This document shows positions 37,309 through 45,201 of a stretch of DNA of 64,000 nucleotides, piece by piece. The position numbers were made by a program, and so were the translations under genes. Under the pieces are notes generated by a model that was not told the origin of the DNA, made no database searches, and worked only from the letters and a program-made list of their open reading frames with translations. The first letter of the stretch is position 1. Each line of letters starts with the position of its first letter. The stretch comes from Dasania marina DSM 21967. Lineage in GTDB: Bacteria; Pseudomonadota; Gammaproteobacteria; Pseudomonadales; Dasaniaceae. The stretch is from the NCBI RefSeq assembly GCF_000373485.1, contig NZ_KB891576.1:1-64000 (forward strand). The letters run 5' to 3'.

Positions 37309-38115
37309 ATGCAACCGATGACCACTATCGCCCTTCGTGCCGCCCGCAAAGCAGGTGAAATTATTGCCCGCGCTTGCGAAAATATCGACACTATTGAGAT
37401 TGAGTCTAAAGGCAACAACGACTTTGTTACTGAAATCGACAAGGCCGCCGAGCGTGAAATTCGTTACGGCCTAACCAAAGCCTACCCCGACCACGCCATA
37501 CTGGGTGAAGAAGGCGGCCTAATCGGCAACCCTGACGCCGATTACCAATGGGTAGTAGACCCATTAGACGGCACCACCAACTTTATTCGCGGCATACCTC
37601 ATTTTGCCGTATCTATAGCCTGCTTCTACAAAGGCCAAATAGAACATGCAGTAATCTTAGACCCCATACGCCGCGAAGAATTTATCGCCAGCCGTGGCCG
37701 TGGCGCGCAGCTTAACGGCCGCCGCATGCGGGTAAGCAAGCGCACCTCCTTAGAAGGCGCTTTGATCGGTACCGGCATACCCTATAAATCACGTAGTGAA
37801 CAACATATACCTGAATACATGGCCAGCCTAGAAGCGGTAACCCGCCAAACTGCCGGCATACGTCGCGGTGGTGCCGCGGCGCTAGACTTAGCCTATGTGG
37901 CCGCCGGCCGCTTGGATGGGTTTTGGGAGATAGGCCTAAACCGTTGGGATATCGCGGCAGGCATTTTACTGATTAGAGAAGCTGGTGGCCTGATCAGTGA
38001 CTTTAAGGGTGGCAACGACTACCTAGACAGCGGCAATATCGTCGCCGGCAACCCTAAAACCTTTAAAGCCTTGCTGCAAACTGTACAGCCGCACTTAAAG
38101 CTAGCCGCTAAATAA
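37309..38115 (+). CDS. suhB: inositol-1-monophosphatase SuhB
   Basis: The product is a 268-residue Mg2+-dependent phosphatase. The metal-binding motifs are complete: GEEGG (67-71), the DPLDGTTNF motif (VVDPLDGTTNFIRG), and the later GLNRWDIAAGILLIREAGG. SuhB also acts with Nus factors in rRNA antitermination in E. coli. AGGAC 7-8 bases before the ATG gives the start. A hairpin at 38134-38158 follows the stop codon. Confidence 0.97.
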   Translation: MQPMTTIALRAARKAGEIIARACENIDTIEIESKGNNDFVTEIDKAAEREIRYGLTKAYPDHAILGEEGGLIGNPDADYQWVVDPLDGTTNFIRGIPHFAVSIACFYKGQIEHAVILDPIRREEFIASRGRGAQLNGRRMRVSKRTSLEGALIGTGIPYKSRSEQHIPEYMASLEAVTRQTAGIRRGGAAALDLAYVAAGRLDGFWEIGLNRWDIAAGILLIREAGGLISDFKGGNDYLDSGNIVAGNPKTFKALLQTVQPHLKLAAK

Positions 38116-38133
38116 GCTACACCCGCCCATGTA

Positions 38134-38158
38134 AGGTAGCCTGTACTACAGGCTACCT
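38134..38158. terminator. hairpin between convergent suhB and kinase genes
   Basis: AGGTAGCCTGT (38134-38144) pairs perfectly with ACAGGCTACCT (38148-38158) around a 3-base loop. There is no T tract after it on either strand, so it is not a classical intrinsic terminator. Its position between two convergent genes suggests a role in transcript 3' ends or stability. Confidence 0.5.
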
Positions 38159-38192
38159 CGCCCCGCTCTAGCTACTCTATATAATCACAGCG

Positions 38193-40553
38193 CTAGCTGC
38201 GAAAAGGCTTACTGGAAAACAACTGCCTTTCCATTACTCGCTGTAAATCGCCACGCCTTATAGGCTTCACTAAAAAATCATTCATACCCACTTCCATACA
38301 ACGGCTGCGCACAGCAGAGTCGCTATTAGCCGTGACTGCCACTATAGGCATAAAGTGATTACGGCGGCGTATCCAGCGAGTAGCGGTAATACCATCCATA
38401 ACCGGCATTTGTATATCCATTAACACAATATCAAAAACACTCTCATCAATGGCTTTTAACGCCTCTTGACCAGAGTCGACTATGCTAGCCTGTGCGCCCA
38501 TTAGCCCCACTAGACTTTGCAAAATCTGCGCGTTCACCACATTGTCCTCAACAATTAATACCCGCGCTTTTTCAATATTTCCTATATTAGCGGGCACGGC
38601 GGCCTGAGAAACCACTGCTACCGGCATGCTAAGGCCCACCACCGTACCCACTCCCACCTCTGACTGTATCTTCAAATCAGCACCTAACACGGTGGATAAG
38701 CGGTAACATACGGTTAAACCTATACCTAAACCCTCTGAACTTCTTTCTAAGCCGCGGCTCACCTGCACAAAGTCATTAAACATAATGCGCTGCTGAGCCT
38801 GCGTCATACCGCAACCGGTGTCAGTTAACTCAATCATCAAGCTGCCATCATCGTCATCCCATTGCACATATAAAGCGATTTTGCCGTGCTCAGTATATTT
38901 ACAGGCATTCTCTAGTACGGTGCGCAGCATATGTTGGAATAAATAAGCATCACTGACACAGCTAACAGGCACCGACTTATGACAACGATAAACAAACTCC
39001 ACCCCTGGATTTAATAGCCCCTTGGTGTTATCACACAGGGCATCTAGCAGCGGGCGAATTTCGAAAGGGCCAGCGGTGGGCTCTAACTCATCATTATCGG
39101 TTTCAGCTAATAGCACTAGGTTATCCACCTGCATGCGCAAACGCGCTGCGCCATAGCTCATATATTCCAGCAAGTCTTTGCGCCCCCGCTCATCCTCTAT
39201 TTCATCCCACTGCTCTACCGAGGAAATAATGGAATACAAAGGGGTTCTTAATTCATGGCTCACCATGCGCAAAAAATCTGATTTACGTTGGCTCTCATCC
39301 TCAGATATAGCCAATGCCTGCTGTAGTTTTATATTGGCTTCTTTTTCTTTCGCCATAGCCCAGCTTTCTGTTTCAACCATTTTGCTCAACGCTGTTTCTT
39401 TATCGGCCCTAAGTATATTAATCCTATCGGCCAAGGCTAAGGCCAGCAACAACATATCCAGAGTCTGCGCAATTAAGGTCACCACATACTGATTACTATA
39501 TTGGGTACTAGAAATAAATATGGGCAAGGATGACGCCACCACACCTAAGGCCAACACCACAAACGCTAAAACAAAAAATCGGGCGGGTTTATACCCCGAC
39601 AATAAACGCTTGATACCTATATAAAGCGCACCCAGCAACCATATGCTACTAGTCACACCATAGAGCAGCATATATTCTCCCATAGAGAACAAGGGCATAG
39701 CGGCCGCCATTGCCAAGGTCAATAAAACAAAGCCATAGCAATACTTTACAAAGCGCGGATTACTGCTGGATAAATTTAAAAAGTGAATGATATAAAGCGT
39801 ATTACAGCTTACTGTTAAAAAGAAAGGCGTGATTAAAAACCAGTAACTTTTCCAGGCAAACCAATCCGACAAGGCATTAAAGGCCGCCAACCATGAGACT
39901 AGGCTCAGCAGCAAGTAGGCCGAGTAGTACAGATTACTTCTATCCCTAACCCAAATACCGAGAAACAGGTTGTAACAAGCTAATATCAATATCGCGCCAA
40001 AGCAGGCAAAAACAATAAAGTTTTTTACTGCGAACTGATGATAAAACTGGCTGTAGGATTTTATTTCTACCTTGGGTGTATAGGTGTAATAACGACTTTC
40101 CATATACACCAGCACTTCAAAAACCTGCCCTGGCTGCACGTTAAAGTCTATGGCGTAACTCAGCCCGTGCTTGAAGTCATGTAAATAGCCGCTGCTATAC
40201 TGGTTCACTTGGCCGTTTTGATAAACATACACCCGCAGGCTATCGATAATAGAATTGGAGGGGTCTATCACCCAGTGATTGAACTGGCTTTCATTAATAA
40301 ACTTTTTATAAAACCAATAGCCACCACCATTAACGGTATCTATAGCCGTGGCTGGTTTTAACTGCTTAACAAACTCTGCCGGTTGCGCCGGCGCAGAACT
40401 AACAGCACTGCTTAGCGCCGCAGGGGTAGCGCTATAAAAAGTCTCTGACCCCATTAGGGAGACCACAGCATCATCCTGTAATACTTCCGCGCTTTCGGCC
40501 CACGTCATAGAGGCCAGCAACAAACCACAACAGATAATGAATCTATATAGCAT
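38193..40553 (-). CDS. hybrid sensor histidine kinase with 7TMR-DISM sensor
   Basis: The product is a 786-residue membrane kinase. Signal peptide (1-19), periplasmic 7TMR-DISMED2 domain (about 25-170), seven transmembrane helices (about 178-378), coiled linker, HisKA with H433 in SHELRTP, and HATPase (N box around N549, G boxes DTGCGM and GLGIGL) are in order. A C-terminal receiver domain follows, with D713 in LMDIQMPVMDG and KPI at 763-765. DISM receptors sense small carbohydrates or other periplasmic ligands. No separate response regulator lies adjacent, so phosphotransfer may pass to a remote partner. The gene is divergent from the fusion oxidoreductase at 40720. Confidence 0.93.
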   Translation of the reverse strand: MLYRFIICCGLLLASMTWAESAEVLQDDAVVSLMGSETFYSATPAALSSAVSSAPAQPAEFVKQLKPATAIDTVNGGGYWFYKKFINESQFNHWVIDPSNSIIDSLRVYVYQNGQVNQYSSGYLHDFKHGLSYAIDFNVQPGQVFEVLVYMESRYYTYTPKVEIKSYSQFYHQFAVKNFIVFACFGAILILACYNLFLGIWVRDRSNLYYSAYLLLSLVSWLAAFNALSDWFAWKSYWFLITPFFLTVSCNTLYIIHFLNLSSSNPRFVKYCYGFVLLTLAMAAAMPLFSMGEYMLLYGVTSSIWLLGALYIGIKRLLSGYKPARFFVLAFVVLALGVVASSLPIFISSTQYSNQYVVTLIAQTLDMLLLALALADRINILRADKETALSKMVETESWAMAKEKEANIKLQQALAISEDESQRKSDFLRMVSHELRTPLYSIISSVEQWDEIEDERGRKDLLEYMSYGAARLRMQVDNLVLLAETDNDELEPTAGPFEIRPLLDALCDNTKGLLNPGVEFVYRCHKSVPVSCVSDAYLFQHMLRTVLENACKYTEHGKIALYVQWDDDDGSLMIELTDTGCGMTQAQQRIMFNDFVQVSRGLERSSEGLGIGLTVCYRLSTVLGADLKIQSEVGVGTVVGLSMPVAVVSQAAVPANIGNIEKARVLIVEDNVVNAQILQSLVGLMGAQASIVDSGQEALKAIDESVFDIVLMDIQMPVMDGITATRWIRRRNHFMPIVAVTANSDSAVRSRCMEVGMNDFLVKPIRRGDLQRVMERQLFSSKPFRS

Positions 40554-40719
40554 CCCAACCCCAAATGTATAATTTTTATCTTTAGGCCAACAGTATATGC
40601 CAGCTAGCGATTAAGGCCAATGCAACTACCCCTAACTGGCAAAGCCTTAGATACGCGCCTAATCTATATAGCGCAGCTAATAAGAATCGTTGGCATAGAG
40701 CCTCTAAGGATAACCGCTC

Positions 40720-43700
40720 ATGGAATACTCAAACGCACCTTCTTTTATTTACCGTGGCGGCGATATGCTAGACCACCCCCCCTTTCAACAACAAAACACC
40801 AAGATGTATGGATTTTTTATTGAGGGTCAGTTGGAAGCCATACAAAAATGCATCGATAGAGATCTCAACGCCGCAGCCGCAGGCCGCTATCACTTTAAGC
40901 CCCTCTCTAATTATGTGATGCTCACCTTTGCCAATATACAAAAATGCTACTCCTCATCACCAGAGGATATTAACAAAGGCTGGGGGGTAGAAAATGATGT
41001 GTGCTTCTGGGTACCCGTGGGCAACATAGTCACCAAAAACGGCAAAGAATATTTAGATGATTTTTATTGGTACACCCCCTATATATGGGTTAACAGCCCC
41101 ATCGCCATGGTTAACGGCCGCGACATCTACGGCTACCCCAAAACCATCGCCGACATCACCCTACCCCAACACCAGGCACCCGACTACTTTAGTGCCGCGG
41201 TGAACAGCTTTAAACATTACTCCCCCGAAACCCAATCTCAGTGGAACCAAGCGCTAAGCATAAAAAACCTAATGCCAGGCGAAGCGCCGGTAGAACAATG
41301 GGATGACTTCGTCGATGCCATTAAAGGAATTTTTGAGCTAGCTGATGGTGCTCATTTATACCGCCCAGACATTAACGGCTTTAAAGAAATCCTTAGCGAC
41401 CTCACTCAACCCAAGCTGGCGCAAATATTCCTCAGGCAATTACCTAACGGCGATGGCCAAAAAGCCGCTTATCAAGCCATAGTTGAAGCCCCCGCCATCA
41501 TCAACAGCTTTACCGCAGGCGGCCTACTGCTGGGCGACTATGAAGTGACTATTGAACAAGTAGACAGCCTACCCATTGCTCAGGATCTGGGGGTAAAAAT
41601 AGGTGCGCAAAGCTCGGTGTTTAATTTCTGGATGGACTTTGGCTTTACCGTACCCGCCGCTGAAACCTTGGTGAATAACAGCCATATAGCCGCCAAACAA
41701 AAAATCGCCATCTTAGGCGGCGGCGTAGCCTCTTGCACCGCTGCCATGGCACTGACCAACCAACCCGGCTGGCAAGATAAATACGATATCACCTTATACC
41801 AAAAAGGCTGGCGCATAGGCGGCAAAGGCGCCAGCGGCCGCAACAGCGCCATGGGTGAACGCATAGAGGAGCACGGCCTGCATATATGGTTTGGTTTTTA
41901 TAGAAACGCCTTTGAATATATACAGCAGGCCTACACCGTACTCAATCGCCCCGAAGGTAGCACCCTGCGCACTTGGCAAGATGCCTTTAAGCCCCACAAC
42001 TACGTGGTGAATATGGAGCACTTTAATAATGAATGGACACCCTGGTGTTTGGACTTCCCCACCACTGGCGGCAACCCAGGGATAGGCACCGAGTCGGTCA
42101 GCGCATGGAAATTAATCCGTACCATTTATGCCTATATACACGAATGGCTAGGCGATATACGCCAGGAAATAAAACGAGTAGAGAGCGTAGAAAAAGCCCG
42201 CAATAAACAAACCCCGAAATCCTTAAAAGCTAGGCTGTTATCACTGGACGACTGGATAATCGATGAAATCAAAGAGGCTCATGATGATATAGAGAGCGTA
42301 GTCAGCGGCCTGCATAATTTTATCGAATCCCTACCGGACGAAATTTCGGCACAAAAAATATCTGAGCGCTCACTACTCAAACATATATTGGAGGAAATTA
42401 AAGAATGGCTGGAAGAGGAAGCTAGCGAATACCTCAACGACAACGCCACTATACGCCATCTATTTATAGGCATAGATCTGGGCATTACCGTAGTCGCTGG
42501 CATGATACGCGACGATATTATTCACGACGGTTACGATGTTATTAACCACCTGGATTTTCGCGAGTGGTTGCGACGCAACGGCGCCAATGAAACCTACACC
42601 GTGCAATCCACCACCGTGCGCGCGCTCTATGATTTAATCTTCGCCTTTGAAGATGGCGATATTAATCAAGCCAATGTCGAAGCCGGCACCATGCTTAGAG
42701 GTATGCTACGCATAGGCCTGTGCTACAACGGCAGTATTATGTGGAAGATGCAGGCCGGCATGGGCGACACCATCTTTACACCCTACTATCAATTATTAAA
42801 ACAGCGTGGCGTTAAATTTAAATTTTTCCACGCAGTGGATGAGTTAATCCTAGACCCTAACGACCCCAGCACCGTGCAGCAAATACGCATCAATCGGCAA
42901 GTAGATTTAGTGGACGGCGAAGAAGGCTATCACCCCTTGGTGAATGTTAAGAGCATAGGCTGCTGGCCCAGCGCACCGCTGTACCCACAAATCGTGCCTA
43001 AGCAGGCGCAGTTGCTACAAGAAAACCAAATAGACTTAGAAAGTTTTTGGAGCGAGTGGCCCAGCGTTTATCAGCAACACTACGGCAAACCGCTGCCACA
43101 AACCATCCTAGAAAAAGGCAAAGATTTCGACTTGGTGATACACGGCATGTCCATAGGCGGCCTGCCCTATAATTGCCAGCAGCTACTGCAGCACAGCCCC
43201 GCCTTAGCCACCTGCCATCAAAAGGTTAAAACCGTGGTTACTCAAGCCTATCAACTGTGGACTAACTCCAGCCTACCCGAATTAGGTTGGCAGCATTATT
43301 CTGATACCGGAGAACAACCGGTGATGACCTCATGGACCGAACCGGTAGACACCTGGGCCGCCATGAATCAACTGCTAGATAAAGAGGATTGGAGCGACCT
43401 GCAACTAGACCCGAAAAACGTGGCCTATTATTGTGGCGTGCAAAACATTAGCGAAATACCGGCTAAAGATGATTATGATTTCCCCCAACGCTGCAAAGAC
43501 AAGGTGCAGCATAATTGCCTACAACAAATCAAACACGAGCTTTATAGCCTATGGCCCAATGCTGGTACCCCCAATAGCTTCGACTGGCAGGTGCTTACCT
43601 CCCCCAATCAACTACAGGGCGAACAGCGTTTTCAAGATCAGTACTGGCGCTCTAACATCAACCCCTCAGAGCGTTACGTGCAATCGCTAGTCGATAGCAG

Positions 43701-43890
43701 TAAACACCGCATTAATACCAAAATCAGCGACTTTACTAATATCTACTTTACTGGTGACTGGATACAAACGGGCTTAAATGCTGGCTGTGTAGAAGCCGCC
43801 ACCATGGCAGGCCTACAAACATCCAGAGCCATATGCGGCTACCCTAAAATTATTAAAGGAGAATTCGACTTCGGTGATTCAGACTTATAA
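40720..43890 (+). CDS. fusion of acetoacetate-decarboxylase-like domain and phytoene-desaturase-like flavoprotein
   Basis: The product is a 1056-residue protein. Residues about 20-310 resemble the acetoacetate decarboxylase family, with GRDIYGYPK (133-141), where the Lys aligns with the Schiff-base lysine region of that family. From 328 a FAD-binding Rossmann motif begins (IAILGGGVASCTAAMAL), followed by GWRIGGKGASGRN (363-375) and EEHGLHIWFGFYRNAF, as in phytoene-desaturase or amine-oxidase-like flavoproteins. A charged helical insertion occupies about 475-570. The C-terminus holds IYFTGDWIQTGLNAGCVEAA, the second FAD-binding motif. TAAGGA precedes the ATG. Neither a substrate nor a pathway can be assigned. 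It is divergent from the sensor kinase, which might control it. Confidence 0.8.
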   Translation: MEYSNAPSFIYRGGDMLDHPPFQQQNTKMYGFFIEGQLEAIQKCIDRDLNAAAAGRYHFKPLSNYVMLTFANIQKCYSSSPEDINKGWGVENDVCFWVPVGNIVTKNGKEYLDDFYWYTPYIWVNSPIAMVNGRDIYGYPKTIADITLPQHQAPDYFSAAVNSFKHYSPETQSQWNQALSIKNLMPGEAPVEQWDDFVDAIKGIFELADGAHLYRPDINGFKEILSDLTQPKLAQIFLRQLPNGDGQKAAYQAIVEAPAIINSFTAGGLLLGDYEVTIEQVDSLPIAQDLGVKIGAQSSVFNFWMDFGFTVPAAETLVNNSHIAAKQKIAILGGGVASCTAAMALTNQPGWQDKYDITLYQKGWRIGGKGASGRNSAMGERIEEHGLHIWFGFYRNAFEYIQQAYTVLNRPEGSTLRTWQDAFKPHNYVVNMEHFNNEWTPWCLDFPTTGGNPGIGTESVSAWKLIRTIYAYIHEWLGDIRQEIKRVESVEKARNKQTPKSLKARLLSLDDWIIDEIKEAHDDIESVVSGLHNFIESLPDEISAQKISERSLLKHILEEIKEWLEEEASEYLNDNATIRHLFIGIDLGITVVAGMIRDDIIHDGYDVINHLDFREWLRRNGANETYTVQSTTVRALYDLIFAFEDGDINQANVEAGTMLRGMLRIGLCYNGSIMWKMQAGMGDTIFTPYYQLLKQRGVKFKFFHAVDELILDPNDPSTVQQIRINRQVDLVDGEEGYHPLVNVKSIGCWPSAPLYPQIVPKQAQLLQENQIDLESFWSEWPSVYQQHYGKPLPQTILEKGKDFDLVIHGMSIGGLPYNCQQLLQHSPALATCHQKVKTVVTQAYQLWTNSSLPELGWQHYSDTGEQPVMTSWTEPVDTWAAMNQLLDKEDWSDLQLDPKNVAYYCGVQNISEIPAKDDYDFPQRCKDKVQHNCLQQIKHELYSLWPNAGTPNSFDWQVLTSPNQLQGEQRFQDQYWRSNINPSERYVQSLVDSSKHRINTKISDFTNIYFTGDWIQTGLNAGCVEAATMAGLQTSRAICGYPKIIKGEFDFGDSDL

Positions 43891-43914
43891 TCGCCATTAA
43901 ATTACGCCATAATG

Positions 43915-43947
43915 AATGCCAAGGCCACATCCGCCCGCCTTGGCATT
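43915..43947 (+). terminator. hairpin after the fusion-protein gene
   Basis: AATGCCAAGGC (43915-43925) pairs perfectly with GCCTTGGCATT (43937-43947) across an 11-base loop, 25 bp after the stop codon. It lacks a T tract, so it may slow transcription or protect the 3' end rather than act as a full terminator. It contains the first possible ATG (43916) of the next gene, which argues against that start. Confidence 0.5.
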
Positions 43948-43948
43948 T

Positions 43949-44794
43949 ATGAAGCATATAAAAATGAGCCCCCAGACCACCAAAGAAAAACTGTATAACA
44001 TTATATTTGGCACCGAAACCTTAGCAGGGCGTGCATTTGATTTAGTGCTGATAGGGGTTATTTTACTTAGTGTTGTATGTGTCACATTAGACTCTGTAGA
44101 CGGCTACCACCAGCAATACCCCAATCTACTGTTCACCTTAGAATGGTTTTTTACCATCCTTTTTACCCTAGAGTATCTTACTCGCTTGTATTGCTCACCC
44201 AACCCTAAAGGCTATGCCACTAGCTTTTATGGCATCGTTGATCTGCTCGCGGTTATCCCCACTTACCTGTCATTAATTTTTGCAGCATCTAACTTTTTAA
44301 TTGTTGTTCGATTGCTACGCTTATTACGTATTTTTAGAATTTTAAAACTATTTAGCTATATCAATGAGGGCCATGTGCTAATGCGCTCCATCTTTATGGC
44401 CAGAAGAAAAATTTACCTATTTTTATTTTCCATCTCTATCGCCGTCACTCTCTACGGCTCGCTAATGTATGTCGTAGAAGGCCCCGAATACGGTTTTGAT
44501 AATATTCCTACCAGTATTTACTGGGCCATAGTCACCGTTACCACAGTGGGTTATGGCGATATCACTCCGCATACGGTACCCGGTCAAATTATTGCCTCGC
44601 TGGCCATGTTAACTGGCTATGCCATACTCGCGGTGCCCACAGGTATATTAAGCGCTGAACTCATTAATGAAATGAAAAAAGAGCGCGCGGCCTACGCCTG
44701 CCGCAATTGCGAGCGCGCCGGCCACGAACAAGACGCCCATTTCTGCAAATTCTGCGGCACCGAATTATGGTTTACCAAAACAGAGCATGATTAA
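43949..44794 (+). CDS. voltage-gated-type potassium channel with C-terminal zinc ribbon
   Basis: The product is a tetrameric-cation-channel subunit of about 281 residues. Six transmembrane segments are visible, with an Arg-rich S4-like helix (VVRLLRLLRIFRILKLF) and the pore filter TVTTVGYGDITP, which indicates K+ selectivity. The C-terminus has a two-CxxC zinc ribbon (CRNC and CKFC, about 25 residues from the end), unusual for this family. I chose ATG 43949; ATG 43964 is also possible, and ATG 43916 lies in a hairpin. The yjbQ gene overlaps its 3' end by 8 bp, implying coupled translation. Confidence 0.9.
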   Translation: MKHIKMSPQTTKEKLYNIIFGTETLAGRAFDLVLIGVILLSVVCVTLDSVDGYHQQYPNLLFTLEWFFTILFTLEYLTRLYCSPNPKGYATSFYGIVDLLAVIPTYLSLIFAASNFLIVVRLLRLLRIFRILKLFSYINEGHVLMRSIFMARRKIYLFLFSISIAVTLYGSLMYVVEGPEYGFDNIPTSIYWAIVTVTTVGYGDITPHTVPGQIIASLAMLTGYAILAVPTGILSAELINEMKKERAAYACRNCERAGHEQDAHFCKFCGTELWFTKTEHD

Positions 44795-45194
44795 AAAATT
44801 ATCGATAAAAGTTAACGGCCAAGGCTTACAGGCCTTTACTCCGCTAGTGCAGCAACAGCTCAGCCTTTGTAATATCGATGAAGGCCTGTGCACCCTCTTT
44901 ATTCAACACACCTCGGCTAGTTTATTAATACAGGAAAACTACGACGCCAGTGCCCAACACGATTTGGAAAACTGGCTAAACCGACTGGTGCCAGAAAACG
45001 ACTCGTTATATACCCACACCTTAGAGGGGCCAGATGATATGCCGGCCCACATAAAAGCGGCCCTTACCGCCACCAGCGTTTCAATACCTTTTATGGACGG
45101 GCAATTAGCGCTGGGCACTTGGCAGGGCATTTATTTGTGGGAACACAGGCACTACACGGGTCAGCGCCAGGTGATTATGCACATAGGCGCTTAG
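44787..45194 (+). CDS. yjbQ: YjbQ/UPF0047 family protein
   Basis: The product is a 135-residue protein of the YjbQ family. Conserved stretches are LFIQHTSASLLIQENYD, with residues lining the proposed active site, and LGTWQGIYLWEHR near the C-terminus. The family forms trimers; a weak thiamine-phosphate synthase activity has been reported for some members, but the true role is unsettled. Its start overlaps the channel gene by 8 bp. It converges on cti with a 7-bp gap. Confidence 0.92.
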   Translation: MIKKLSIKVNGQGLQAFTPLVQQQLSLCNIDEGLCTLFIQHTSASLLIQENYDASAQHDLENWLNRLVPENDSLYTHTLEGPDDMPAHIKAALTATSVSIPFMDGQLALGTWQGIYLWEHRHYTGQRQVIMHIGA

Positions 45195-45201
45195 CACCCT
45201 G

